A DNA stretch of 64,000 nucleotides from Achromobacter sp. UMC71 (GTDB lineage: Bacteria; Pseudomonadota; Gammaproteobacteria; Burkholderiales; Burkholderiaceae_B), in NCBI RefSeq assembly GCF_014170305.1, contig NZ_LZZT01000039.1:102150-166149 (forward strand), given 5' to 3'. This document shows positions 33,880 to 42,770 of the stretch, one piece after another (position 1 is the stretch's first letter; each line of letters begins with the position of its first letter). A program made the translations under genes and the position numbers. The notes below the pieces were generated by a model that had not been told where the DNA came from, did not search any database, and saw nothing but the letters and a program-made list of their open reading frames with translations.

Positions 33880-35091
33880 TCAGCCCCGCCCGGCGAGATC
33901 GCCGCAAATGACGGGATTGCCGATGTTCAACCGGCTGCTGTCACCCACGGGGGTGACAAAGGTAGCCAGCAGGCGGGCCCGCACCGGGGCGGGCAGCGGC
34001 ACCATCTGGTGGTTGGACACCCGCAAGGTGTCCTCGTAAAAACGCTTGAAGAACAGCCTGATGGCGGCCGCGACGGCCGGATCCGCGTAGCACTGGCTAA
34101 GGACGACGTTGGTGGTCCCCACTATCGGGTAGCCATGCCGCGGCTGCGAGACGATGCGGACCCAATTGGCGGGATTGCCCGGGTTGTCGGCCGATGACCA
34201 GCCGGAGTCCGAGGGGTGGCGCAGCGCAGGGCCGCCAGGCAGCCCGGCGCCATCGTGCGATTGCATCGCCGCGGCGACGTTGGCCGGGGTAGGCAGATAC
34301 GCTACGCCGTCCTGGGCGTTGACCAGCCAGGCGGGTTTCAAGCCCGCCGTAAAGGCGGCGTCCGGCCCCGTATAGGTGATGGCCGAGACGTTGCCCGCCA
34401 TCACCAGCGCAACGCCGGCCTCGCCCTGCGCCGCCACGAAATGCGGCGGCAGCAAGCCCGGCTTGAACGCGTCCTTGAACACCGCCCTGCCGCCCAAGGC
34501 AACCGGCGAGTCCGCGCCGCACACCCCCGCCAGGTGCCGGGTCAGCAATTCGGTCGCGCCGCTGCCGTCGGCGCGGTACACCACCTTGAACGCATCCAGC
34601 CCCGGCGCGACCGCCACGCCCAACTGGCTCCAGCGGTCGATCCCGCCCGAAAACACCCGGCAAAGCTGCCCCGGGGTCAGCGTCACCGGTTCGGCGGGCC
34701 CTTTGTACGACACTGCCACCGACACATAGGCCGCCGGCATCTGAATCAGCGGTCCGTGACCTGCCGGGTCGCCGTAGCGGCCGGGCCCCAGGGTCAGGTA
34801 ATCGTCTATTTGCCTCTGCGTCAGCGCCGAATCGCTGCCCACCCAATGGACCGGGCCAGTGCGCTCGAACGCCGCGGAATCGTTGGTCAGGAACGCGCGC
34901 AGTCCGGCCGAGCTGCCGGTTGCCACATACGACTGCAGCCCCGTGGCCGGAGAACTCGCGATTGCTTCCTGGTACAGCGGCATGGGCAGCCAAGCCCCGC
35001 CCGACAGCACATTCTGCGCCAGCGCGGCGCCACCGCACGACGCGGCGGCGCAGGCCAGCAGGCCTGCCATCCCGCCAAGACGTTTACGCAT
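33880..35091 (-). CDS. Secreted PstS/DING-like protein (LapA/LapB type), copy 2
   Basis: 403 residues from the ATG at 35091 with AGGGAGG five bases upstream. A signal peptide (about 1-25, ending GGAALA) precedes a PstS-type fold: GGAWLPMPLYQ, ATGSSAGLRAFL, HWVGSDSALTQ, YRADGSGATELLTRHL and SQCYADPAVAAAI. The GxGSGA-type phosphate-binding loop is altered (TGSSAG). It is about 100 residues longer than PstS and lacks neighbouring pst transport genes, so it is not a typical transporter subunit. P. aeruginosa LapA, a related DING/PstS-type protein, is a phosphatase secreted by the Hxc type II system. Phosphatase or phosphate-binding activity here is inferred. Confidence 0.8.
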   Translation of the reverse strand: MRKRLGGMAGLLACAAASCGGAALAQNVLSGGAWLPMPLYQEAIASSPATGLQSYVATGSSAGLRAFLTNDSAAFERTGPVHWVGSDSALTQRQIDDYLTLGPGRYGDPAGHGPLIQMPAAYVSVAVSYKGPAEPVTLTPGQLCRVFSGGIDRWSQLGVAVAPGLDAFKVVYRADGSGATELLTRHLAGVCGADSPVALGGRAVFKDAFKPGLLPPHFVAAQGEAGVALVMAGNVSAITYTGPDAAFTAGLKPAWLVNAQDGVAYLPTPANVAAAMQSHDGAGLPGGPALRHPSDSGWSSADNPGNPANWVRIVSQPRHGYPIVGTTNVVLSQCYADPAVAAAIRLFFKRFYEDTLRVSNHQMVPLPAPVRARLLATFVTPVGDSSRLNIGNPVICGDLAGRG

Positions 35092-35142
35092 TTCGCCCTC
35101 CCTTGTGACGGCATTGCCGGCGCGGCCTGCCGCGGCCACCAG

Positions 35143-35182
35143 AAAAAAGGGCGGAGCGCCCGACCACCCGGATGCTCCGCCC
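35143..35182 (-). terminator. Intrinsic terminator between the two PstS-like genes
   Basis: Arms GGGCGGAGC (35149-35157) and GCTCCGCCC (35174-35182). On the minus strand the stem is followed directly by TTTTTT (35148-35143). It ends the transcript of the first PstS-like gene 52 bp before the second gene starts; T-rich sequence on the other side may make it bidirectional. Confidence 0.85.
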
Positions 35183-35233
35183 TGCTCTGCTTTTTTGCTG
35201 CTTACTGAACTGCTTGCTGAACCGCCGGATCGA

Positions 35234-36466
35234 TCAGCCGCGGCCGGCGTAGCTACCGCAGACGGTGGCGTTACCGATGTTCAGGTTGGCGTTGGTGCCG
35301 TTGACGAAGGCAGCCAACACACGAGCGCGGTTGGCCGGCGTCAGCGGAACCAGCTTGTGCTGGTCAACCTTGCCGGGGTTGGCGCCACCGACCACCGAGT
35401 TGGCGGCCGAGTAGTGCGAGGTCAGGAAGCTCTTGACCGCGGTGGCGACTGCAGCGTCGGTGTAGCACTGGCTGATCACGAAGTTGGTGTAACCCACGAT
35501 CGGGTAGCCAGAGGCCGGGTTGACCGTCGAACGCACCCAGTTGAACGGGTTGGCCTGGTTGTTGGTATCCAACCAGCTAGCGCCGGCCGGGCTGCGTTCG
35601 ACCGGACCGGTGGCCAGCGGCAAGGCGGCAGCGCTGCCCAGGGCAGTGCTGACGTTGGCCGAGGTCGGCGCGTAGGTGGCGTTGTTGTTGGTGTTGGTCA
35701 GCGAGGCTTGCTTGAGCGCGACGGTGAAGGCGGGATCCGGGCTCAGGTAGGTGATGGCCGAGGCTTGGGCGTTAATGGCCGCGGCCACGCCGGCGCTGCC
35801 GGTGGCGGCCGTGAAGTTGGCGGGAGGCGTGTTGCCGGGGAATTCCTGGGCAAACGTGCTCTTGCCAGCGAAGGCGACGTTCGAGTCGGCGCCGCAGACG
35901 GCTTGCAGGTGGCGGGTCAGCAATTCGCTGGTGCCGCTGCTTTCCGAGCGGTAGATCACGGTGAACGCGTCGGGGGCCGTGCCGGACGACACGCCGACTT
36001 CGCTCCACTTGGTGAACTTGCCCGACAGCACGCCGCACAGTTGCGCCTTGCTCAGGGTGATGTCGGCCGTGGGGCCCTTGTACGAGATCGTGACGGGCGT
36101 GCCCACCGACGGAATCTGCAGCAACGGGCCGTGGCCGGCCGGATTGCCGATCTTGCCCAGGCCGGTGGTCAGGTAGTCGTTGATCTGCGCTTGGGTCAGG
36201 ATCGAGTCGCTGCCGGCCCAGTGAACCACGCCGGTGCTGTCAAAGCCCGAAGCGTTGTTGGTCAGGAAAGCGGTCTTGCCCGCGCCGCTGCCCTTGCCGA
36301 CGTACGGCTTGAACGTGGGCGCGAAGGCGGAGATTTCGTCCTGATACAGCGGCAGGGGCAGCGTGGCGCCGCCGGACACCACGACTTGTTGGGCCAGGGC
36401 AGCGCCCGACAGGGACAGCATGCCGACCGCCGACAGCGCGGCGACCAGGGAATTGCGATTGAACAT
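35234..36466 (-). CDS. Secreted PstS/DING-like protein (LapA/LapB type), copy 1
   Basis: 410 residues from the ATG at 36466 with AAGGAG seven bases upstream. The signal peptide MFNRNSLVAALSAVGMLSLS...ALA precedes the mature start QQVVVSGGATLPLPLYQ. PstS-type ligand loops are well kept: GKGSGAGKTAFLTN, HWAGSDSILTQ and YRSESSGTSELLTRHL; the C-terminus (NIGNATVCGSYAGRG) parallels copy 2. Codon use is more uniform than in copy 2, suggesting higher expression. It lies right after gspF and before an intrinsic terminator, in the order gspE-gspF-lapA-lapB-pdtA. It is a probable cargo of the adjacent type II system. Confidence 0.83.
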   Translation of the reverse strand: MFNRNSLVAALSAVGMLSLSGAALAQQVVVSGGATLPLPLYQDEISAFAPTFKPYVGKGSGAGKTAFLTNNASGFDSTGVVHWAGSDSILTQAQINDYLTTGLGKIGNPAGHGPLLQIPSVGTPVTISYKGPTADITLSKAQLCGVLSGKFTKWSEVGVSSGTAPDAFTVIYRSESSGTSELLTRHLQAVCGADSNVAFAGKSTFAQEFPGNTPPANFTAATGSAGVAAAINAQASAITYLSPDPAFTVALKQASLTNTNNNATYAPTSANVSTALGSAAALPLATGPVERSPAGASWLDTNNQANPFNWVRSTVNPASGYPIVGYTNFVISQCYTDAAVATAVKSFLTSHYSAANSVVGGANPGKVDQHKLVPLTPANRARVLAAFVNGTNANLNIGNATVCGSYAGRG

Positions 36467-36595
36467 GTCTTGCTCCTTGCACTCGTTTAGGAGAGAACTG
36501 CTTATGGAGAAAAGAACGGATGAACCCGAGAACGCATCCGGCGGCACTCTGCTAGAACCTGCCTGACGCGTTGAAAGCATCTTGAATAAACGAGG

Positions 36596-36624
36596 TGACA
36601 GCGCAGGGAAAAAAGGTGTGGAGT
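36596..36624 (-). promoter_or_regulatory. Shared 29-bp control block before the first PstS-like gene
   Basis: 27 of 29 bases match the block at 33827-33855, including ACTCCACACC, an uninterrupted T6 and CGCTGTCA (minus strand). CTGTCAC equals a PhoB half-site, but the adjoining heptamers are poor, so an ECF or other activator site is equally possible. It lies 130 bp before the ATG. Confidence 0.65.
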
Positions 36625-36689
36625 CAGGTAAGAATGTGCGGAGATGTGCGGAGTTCGCGGCCTGCGCGGTGGCTCGGCGCGCACCGCGC

Positions 36690-37898
36690 TCACCCCACCA
36701 TCTGGTTGATTTCCATGATCGGCAGCATCACCGCCAGCACGATGGTCAGCACCACGCCGCCCATGATCAGGATCATCAACGGCTCGAGCATCGCGGTCAT
36801 CGCCATGGCGCGCCGTTCGATGTCGGCCGACAGCGTCTGCGCGGCCCGGTCCAGCATGCGCGACAAGGTGCCGGTCTTTTCACCGCTGGCCACCAGGTGG
36901 CACAGCAGCGGCGGAAAGACCTTCTGCTGGCGCAGCGCCGCGCCCAGGCCCGAGCCGCCTTCGATGCGCGCGGTGGCGTCCCCCACCGCGCGCCGCAGGC
37001 AGTCGTTGGCCAGGGTCTGGCGCGCCGCCTCGAGCGCGCGCAGCAGCGGCACGCCGGCATCCGACAGGATGGCCAGCGTGGCGGCGAAACGCGCGGTATT
37101 CACGCCCAGCGCGAAGCGGCCGATCATCGGCAGGCGCAGGATGCGCGCGTGCCACGCCAGGCGCGCGGATTCTGCCCGCTGCGACAGCCGCCAGACACCG
37201 AACAACAGCGCCGCGGCCAGCGCGTTCAGGCCGCCCCAGGTGCGCACGTACTCACTGGCCGCCAGCATGGCGCGGGTGATCCACGGCAGTTCCTGGCGGG
37301 CCTGCGAAAACGCGCTGACCACCTGCGGCACCACATAGGCCAGCAAGAACACCACGATGCAGATCGACACCACGCCAACGATGGCCGGGTAGATGAACGC
37401 GGTCAGCACCTTGGCGCGCAAGGCGTTGCGCGCTTCGATGTAATCGGCCAGGCGTTCCATGATGCGGGCCAGGTCGCCGGAGTCTTCCCCCGCCTTGATC
37501 AGCGCGCGGTAGATCGGCGGAAAGTCGCGCGGCCGCGATGACAGCGCGTCGGAAAAGCGCTGGCCGCCGCGCACGTCGGCGCGCACGCCGGAGAACGTGT
37601 CGGCGATATGCTTTTTTTCGGCCTGCTCCACCGTGGCAGACAACGCGCCTTCCAGCGGCAGGCCAGCGGCCAGCAGGCTGGCCAGCTGTCGCGTGGCCCA
37701 GGCCAGGTCGCTGTCGGACAGCTTGGCCGCGAACAGCTCCATCGAGCCCGCGCCGCGGGCGGCCGTCACTTTCAGCGCCAGCGCGGTCAGGCCCTGGGCG
37801 CGCAACTGGGCGCGGGCCGCGCGCGGCGTGTCGGCGCTCAGTACGCCGCGCTGGATCTTGCCTGCCGCGTCGGCGGCCTCGAATCGAAAGTCCGGCAT
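36690..37898 (-). CDS. gspF: Type II secretion inner-membrane protein GspF
   Basis: 402 residues with the full GspF/PilC layout: two cytoplasmic T2SSF domains (about 65-190 and 270-390) and three membrane helices (about 165-190, 215-240, 370-395). Signature segments include LASLLAAGLPLEGALSA and MLEPLMILIMGGVVLTIVLAVMLPI near the C-terminus. It forms the platform that couples the GspE ATPase to pseudopilus assembly. It starts 8 bp after the gspE stop. Confidence 0.93.
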   Translation of the reverse strand: MPDFRFEAADAAGKIQRGVLSADTPRAARAQLRAQGLTALALKVTAARGAGSMELFAAKLSDSDLAWATRQLASLLAAGLPLEGALSATVEQAEKKHIADTFSGVRADVRGGQRFSDALSSRPRDFPPIYRALIKAGEDSGDLARIMERLADYIEARNALRAKVLTAFIYPAIVGVVSICIVVFLLAYVVPQVVSAFSQARQELPWITRAMLAASEYVRTWGGLNALAAALLFGVWRLSQRAESARLAWHARILRLPMIGRFALGVNTARFAATLAILSDAGVPLLRALEAARQTLANDCLRRAVGDATARIEGGSGLGAALRQQKVFPPLLCHLVASGEKTGTLSRMLDRAAQTLSADIERRAMAMTAMLEPLMILIMGGVVLTIVLAVMLPIMEINQMVG

Positions 37899-37906
37899 GG
37901 CTTGCC

Positions 37907-39355
37907 CTACCCGTCCCGCGTGACGCGGATGATTTCTTCGCGCGAGGTCTGGCCCGCCTGCACCCAGCGATCACCGTCTTCGCGCATCAGCTTCATGCCC
38001 GCCCGCTGCGCGGCCACGCGCAGCTGCTGCTCGCCGGCGCCTTCGTGGATCAGGCCACGCTGCGCGTCATCGACGATGTAGAGTTCGTGGATGCCGGTGC
38101 GGCCGCGATAACCGGTGTGGTTGCAGGCCGGGCAGCCCACGGCCTCGAACAGCCCGGGTTCCTGGGCCGCTGGGCGCCGGCAATCCTGGCACAGCCGCCG
38201 CACCAATCGCTGCGCCAGCACGCCCAGCAGCGACGACGCCAACAGAAAGCGTTCGACGCCCATGTCGGTCAGGCGCGTCAGGGCCGAGACGGCGTCGTTG
38301 GTATGCAGCGTGGCCAGCACCAGGTGCCCCGTCAGCGACGCCTGCACCGCGATCTGGGCGGTCTCCAGGTCGCGAATCTCGCCGATCATGATCACGTCCG
38401 GGTCTTGCCGCAGGATGGCCCGCAGCGCCACCGCGAAACTCATGTCGATCTTGGCGTTGACCTGGATCTGGCTGATGCCCGGCAGGTCGTATTCCACCGG
38501 GTCCTCCACCGTCAGCACGTTGGCGGTGGCCGCGTCGATCTGCCCCAGGGCGGCGTACAGCGTGGTGGTCTTGCCGCTGCCGGTGGGGCCGGTCACCAGC
38601 ACGATGCCGTGCGGCTGGTGCACCAGCCGATCCAGCTCGCGCAGCACGCCGGGCGCCATGCCCAGCTTCTCCAGGCGCAGCCGCCCGGCTTCCTTGTCCA
38701 GCAGGCGCAGCACGGCGCGTTCGCCGTGGCCGGTCGGCACGGTGGACACGCGGATGTCGATAGGCCTGCCGCCCACCCGCAGCGCGATGCGGCCATCCTG
38801 CGGCAGGCGTTTCTCGGCGATGTCCAGATGCGCCATGATCTTGATGCGCGAGATCAGCGCGGCGTGCAGCGCCCTGCGCGGGCTGACCACGTCGCGCAGG
38901 CCGCCGTCGACGCGGTAGCGCACCACCGAGTGGGTTTCATAGGGTTCGATGTGGATGTCGCTGGCGCCGTCGCGCGCGGCCTGGGTGAACAGCGCATTGA
39001 TCATGCGGATCACCGGCGCGTCGTCCTGCGCGTCCAGCAGGTCGGTGATCTCGGGCATCTCATGCAGCAGCCGGTCCAGGTCGACCTCGCTTTCCGCCGC
39101 GCCCACCACCGACGCCGCATCGCCCGAATCGGCATAGGCAGCGGCCAGCAGGCCCTCCAGCTCGGCATCCAGGACACGGCGCAGCGGCAGCGGGCCATGG
39201 CGGCGCCGCACCTCGGTCACGGCCCAGGCCGGCGTCTGGTCGGTGATGACCAGCTCGCCGGCGTCGCCGCCCAGCCAATGCAGCAGCGCCCGGTGCTGGC
39301 GGGCCCAGGCGTACGGCAGCTTGGGCAGCGGCGCGTGGTGGTCGCGCGCGTTCAT
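37907..39355 (-). CDS. gspE: Type II secretion ATPase GspE
   Basis: 482 residues from the ATG at 39355 (a GTG three codons upstream is possible). The N-terminal domain is followed by the ATPase core with Walker [10 protein letters not shown] (about 255), the Asp box, Walker B ([13 protein letters not shown]) and the His box (LATLHTNDA). The zinc motif is present as CQDC (about 390) and CPAC (about 408), ahead of [11 protein letters not shown]. It powers pseudopilus extension. It is flanked by gspM and gspF. Confidence 0.93.
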   Translation of the reverse strand: MNARDHHAPLPKLPYAWARQHRALLHWLGGDAGELVITDQTPAWAVTEVRRRHGPLPLRRVLDAELEGLLAAAYADSGDAASVVGAAESEVDLDRLLHEMPEITDLLDAQDDAPVIRMINALFTQAARDGASDIHIEPYETHSVVRYRVDGGLRDVVSPRRALHAALISRIKIMAHLDIAEKRLPQDGRIALRVGGRPIDIRVSTVPTGHGERAVLRLLDKEAGRLRLEKLGMAPGVLRELDRLVHQPHGIVLVTGPTGSGKTTTLYAALGQIDAATANVLTVEDPVEYDLPGISQIQVNAKIDMSFAVALRAILRQDPDVIMIGEIRDLETAQIAVQASLTGHLVLATLHTNDAVSALTRLTDMGVERFLLASSLLGVLAQRLVRRLCQDCRRPAAQEPGLFEAVGCPACNHTGYRGRTGIHELYIVDDAQRGLIHEGAGEQQLRVAAQRAGMKLMREDGDRWVQAGQTSREEIIRVTRDG

Positions 39356-39376
39356 GGGCGGCACCGCGTCATGGCA

Positions 39377-39979
39377 TTACCTTTCTGGACGAAGAATGGG
39401 ACGAAGCCGCACGCTGCCCGCCAGGCCTTCGCCCGGCGCCTGACCGGGGCTGGCGTCTTCGGCCTCGTCCTGGCGCAGCAACGCGACGCGCGCCAGCGTC
39501 AAGGGCAACGGCGCCGTCCCGGCCAGCAACCAGGCCGCCAGCGGCGCCGCTGGCGCACGGTGAAAGGTGATCAGCCAGGCGCCGTCAGCGCTTTCGTCCG
39601 GGACGACCTGGTAGTGGCCCGCCAGACCGGCCGCATCCAGCCAGCGCGCCAGCGCGTCCACCGACACCGCCGCCGGCCGCGCGGCGGGCGCGGGGCCGGC
39701 CTGACGCAGCAGCGCGTGCAGATCGCGGGCCGCGGCATCCAGGCGGCGCAGTTCCTCGCCGCTGCGCTCAATGCGCGTCAACGCCGGCTCGATCACGGCC
39801 AGCCAGCTGCCCGCGCCGGCCACCACCAGCGCGCACAGCGCCAGCAGCCGCCGTTCGCCGGCCGCCAGCCGCGACCAGGCCGCCGCGCCTTGTTGATGCC
39901 AGCCGCGCCAACGCGCCCGCCAGCGGCCGCGCCAGGCGAGAGACCCGCCGAGTGAACCAGGTGGCGGCGCCAGCGTCAT
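39377..39979 (-). CDS. gspM: Type II secretion protein GspM
   Basis: 200 residues. A short cytoplasmic N-terminus, one membrane helix (about 43-65, LLALCALVVAGAGSWLAVIEPAL) and a periplasmic ferredoxin-like domain are typical. Its ATG overlaps the gspL stop (ATGA), as is usual for this partner pair, which together recruit GspE to the membrane. Sequence identity to model GspM is low, so the call leans on order and topology. Confidence 0.78.
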   Translation of the reverse strand: MTLAPPPGSLGGSLAWRGRWRARWRGWHQQGAAAWSRLAAGERRLLALCALVVAGAGSWLAVIEPALTRIERSGEELRRLDAAARDLHALLRQAGPAPAARPAAVSVDALARWLDAAGLAGHYQVVPDESADGAWLITFHRAPAAPLAAWLLAGTAPLPLTLARVALLRQDEAEDASPGQAPGEGLAGSVRLRPILRPER

Positions 39980-41223
39980 GACCGTTGCGCCGGTTTGCCG
40001 CTGGCGGGCGGCGGCGCGCGCCGCAAGCGCCAGCCGGTGGGCGTGGCCTGTACCTGCACCCCACCCTGGCGCGCCGCCTGCACCCAGGCCGGCGCGGCGG
40101 CCTGGGCCTCGTCCACGCCCGCCGCCGGTTTGGGCCGCGCGGCGGGCGGCAGGTCCAGTTCCAGCCCGCCGGCCTCGTAACGCCAGGCCTGCACCTCGCC
40201 CGCCGCGAACGCCATGTGCTCACTGGCCGCGCGCAGCAGAAAGCCCAATTCGGCCCAGTCGTCGCTGCCACCCTGGCGCAGCGCCAATTGCCGCTTGGCC
40301 TGGCCGAGCGGGTCCACCACCGCGCCGACGGCCGGAAACGCATCGCGCACGGCCTGCGCCAACTGCTGCCGCGCGTCTTGCACGGCTTGGTCCAGGCGCC
40401 AGGCGTACAGGCCCAGCCCGCCCATCCACACCAGCGCCGCGGCGGCGGCCAGCGCGATCGCGGTGCGCCAGCCGGCGGTGGACGCCGCGCCGCCCGTTTG
40501 CAGGGCCGGCAGGGACCATGGCATCGCCGCCATGACGCCGCAGGCCGCTTCCGGCAGCACGATGTCGCAAGCGTCCGGCGACGCCGGCAGCGCAATGGGC
40601 GGCTGCCACCAGGCAGGCAACCTGTCGATCCATTGACGCGGACCCAGGGCGCAGGCCTGAGCGTCCGCGCCCATCACGCGGGCCGCCGACGGCTCGGCCG
40701 GGTTGCCGTCCTCCAACGCATACAGCGCGCCCACGCCATCGGCCTGGCGCGCGATCAGATAACCGTCCAGTTGCCACAGCGTCCAGCCCCCTGCCGTCTC
40801 GGGCAGCCACAGGGACGCAGGCGCGAACGCCACGGGCGCCAGGCCGCAAGCCGCGATCCGCGCCTGCAGCGCGTCCGCCGCATCGCCATCCAGCCAGGCC
40901 ACGGGCACCCGCCCGTCGGCGCCACGCGCGCCATGGCCGACGCGCAAGCTGTCACCGTCGCCCAGCGCCAGCGGCTCGATCGCGTCTTGCACCGCGATGC
41001 GCAGGCGGGCGCGGGCCAGCGGCGGCACCGCCACCGCGGTCAGGGTGAGATCTTCGGGATGCAGGAACGCGGTCACTTTGGCGCCCGGCCAGCGCCGGCC
41101 CAGCTCGGCCAGACTCAGCGGCGCATAGCGGCGCCACGCGGTCTTGTCACCCACCGCAACGGCCAGCGGCGTATCGACGGCAAGCGCGCGCAATGGCGGC
41201 AACAGCACGCGGATCGAGGCCAT
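39976..41223 (-). CDS. gspL: Type II secretion protein GspL
   Basis: 415 residues. The N-terminal cytoplasmic actin-like domain (about 1-235) is followed by one membrane helix (about 247-268, AIALAAAAALVWMGGLGLYAW) and a periplasmic domain ending at about 390. The gene starts one base after the gspK stop and overlaps gspM. GspL anchors GspE and passes conformational change to the pseudopilus. Assignment rests on size, topology and the K-L-M order. Confidence 0.82.
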   Translation of the reverse strand: MASIRVLLPPLRALAVDTPLAVAVGDKTAWRRYAPLSLAELGRRWPGAKVTAFLHPEDLTLTAVAVPPLARARLRIAVQDAIEPLALGDGDSLRVGHGARGADGRVPVAWLDGDAADALQARIAACGLAPVAFAPASLWLPETAGGWTLWQLDGYLIARQADGVGALYALEDGNPAEPSAARVMGADAQACALGPRQWIDRLPAWWQPPIALPASPDACDIVLPEAACGVMAAMPWSLPALQTGGAASTAGWRTAIALAAAAALVWMGGLGLYAWRLDQAVQDARQQLAQAVRDAFPAVGAVVDPLGQAKRQLALRQGGSDDWAELGFLLRAASEHMAFAAGEVQAWRYEAGGLELDLPPAARPKPAAGVDEAQAAAPAWVQAARQGGVQVQATPTGWRLRRAPPPASGKPAQRS

Positions 41224-42177
41224 TCAGGCGCCTTCCCGCGACCAGACGATCTGCGCGCCGCCAGCGCCGCTGCGCGCCAGCAATGCCTTCAGCGGCACGA
41301 CCAGGCCGCCCAGTCGCGCGGCGCCAGTCAGGCTGAACCACGCGCTGGCGACCGATACCCGCGGCGTCTCGATGCGCGCGGCCGGCGAGCGCGATGCCGC
41401 GCCACCGTCGGCCGTGGCGTTGGCCCCGTTCAAGCGGTTGGCGAAGTCGCCATCGTTGACGAACCAGAGCCCGGCGTCGCGCTGCGCCACCATGGCCTTG
41501 GCCTGTTCCAGCGACAGGCCTGGCACCCGCGCCGCGATCACCTCGGCGCGGGCGGTATTGACGTTGACCAGCGTCACGCGCGGCAGCACGGTCACGTAGG
41601 GCCGCAGGCGCGCCAGCACCGCGGCGTCCACTCCCGGCAGGCCGGCCAGTTCATCCAGGTTGCGCGGCAACGGCGGCTGGCGGCCCTGCGAACCGGCGCC
41701 CGGCTGCGACGCCAGGATGCGCTGCGCGATGGCCAGGCCCGCGTCCGGCGCCACGCCGAGCAGCACGCACAGGCGCAGCAGCTCGTCGACGCCGTCCTGG
41801 TACAGGCGGCCCTCGAATACCAGGTTGCGCAGGTTGAATTTGCCTTGCTCGTCTTCCAGCCGCCCGACAAAAGCGGCTTCACGGCCCGGACGCTGCAGCC
41901 GGGTATCCACGATGGGCGCCGCCCAGTCGCCGTCGGCGCGGGTCGCGGCATTGCGCTGGCCATCTTCGCGCAGCCGCTTGCGCGCCAGGCCCAGCCCCGC
42001 TTCGAGCATGGCCTGCGCCTGGGCGCGGGTCTGCGCCGCCTGCACCGCGCGCAGGAAGGTGTCCTGGCGCTGCAGCAGCGACGCGACGATCATGGTCACC
42101 GCCGCCACGACCAGCAGCGCGCTGATCACCGCCATGCCGCGTTGGCGCTCACAGCTGCCAGGAACCGATGTCGGCAT
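41224..42177 (-). CDS. gspK: Type II secretion tip pseudopilin GspK
   Basis: 317 residues from the ATG at 42177, which lies inside the end of gspG. The leader ends at RQRG, followed by MAVISALLVVAAVTMIVASLL; the +5 residue is not Glu, as usual for GspK. The large globular domain contains the GspK motifs LEDEQGKFNLRNLV, and DELAGLPGVD and VNVNTARAEVIAARVPG. It caps the pseudopilus with GspI/J, whose genes lie 25 kb away at the other end of the island. Confidence 0.88.
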   Translation of the reverse strand: MPTSVPGSCERQRGMAVISALLVVAAVTMIVASLLQRQDTFLRAVQAAQTRAQAQAMLEAGLGLARKRLREDGQRNAATRADGDWAAPIVDTRLQRPGREAAFVGRLEDEQGKFNLRNLVFEGRLYQDGVDELLRLCVLLGVAPDAGLAIAQRILASQPGAGSQGRQPPLPRNLDELAGLPGVDAAVLARLRPYVTVLPRVTLVNVNTARAEVIAARVPGLSLEQAKAMVAQRDAGLWFVNDGDFANRLNGANATADGGAASRSPAARIETPRVSVASAWFSLTGAARLGGLVVPLKALLARSGAGGAQIVWSREGA

Positions 42178-42610
42178 TGCCTGCTTCCCCATCCGGTTTG
42201 CCATCCGCGCCCAGCGAAAACACATCGATCTCGCCGCGCGTGCCGGGGTTCAGGTACTGGTACGGATGCCCCCAGGGGTCGTTCGGCAGCCGGTCCAGGT
42301 AGGCGCGCCAGGCGTTGGAGGCGCCCGGACCCGACGCGGGCCGTTCCACCAGGGCGCGCAGGCCCTGCTCGGTGGTGGGATAGCTGCCGGTGTCCAGCCG
42401 GTACAGTTTCAACGCCTGCACCAGCGCGCTGATGTCCTGGCGGGCCGCGACGGCGCGGGCCTGGTCGGGACGGTCCAGCAGCCGCGGCACGATCAGCGCG
42501 GCCAGGATGCCCATGATTACGATGACCACCATGATCTCGATCAGCGTAAAGCCACGCTGCCGGCGCCCGGGCGGGTACTGCCTATCCGTCGTTAACCGGC
42601 CTGCTTTCAT
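42149..42610 (-). CDS. gspG: Type II secretion major pseudopilin GspG
   Basis: 153 residues from the ATG at 42610 (GGAG upstream; a TTG seven codons earlier was rejected). The leader ends at RQRG, followed by FTLIEIMVVIVIMGILAALIVPRLL with Glu5. C-terminal features are those of GspG: YRLDTGSYPTTEQGLRALV, LPNDPWGHPYQYLNPG and the calcium-loop region SLGADGKPDGEA. It forms the body of the pseudopilus and is the first gene of the minus-strand island. GTGTGGAG, a word also found in the two shared control blocks, lies upstream at 42736-42743. Confidence 0.94.
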   Translation of the reverse strand: MKAGRLTTDRQYPPGRRQRGFTLIEIMVVIVIMGILAALIVPRLLDRPDQARAVAARQDISALVQALKLYRLDTGSYPTTEQGLRALVERPASGPGASNAWRAYLDRLPNDPWGHPYQYLNPGTRGEIDVFSLGADGKPDGEAGNADIGSWQL

Positions 42611-42770
42611 CGCGCTTGGACTCCGAGGCAATCACACAGGGGCCCGAAGACGGCGGCGCCGGCGGCAACAGCCGCCCACGCGCCTTTCGGGTCCGCACAG
42701 TGTGGCCAGCGCGGATTGCACGCATTTGACCTATTGTGTGGAGCTTTGAAAGCTGGCTTGGCGCCCTGGC

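Noticed and set aside
33880..36466. Phosphate ABC transporter binding proteins (pstS)
   Set aside because: No pstCAB or phoU genes are nearby; the proteins are about 100 residues longer than PstS and lie next to type II secretion and pdtA-like genes, which fits secreted LapA-type proteins better.
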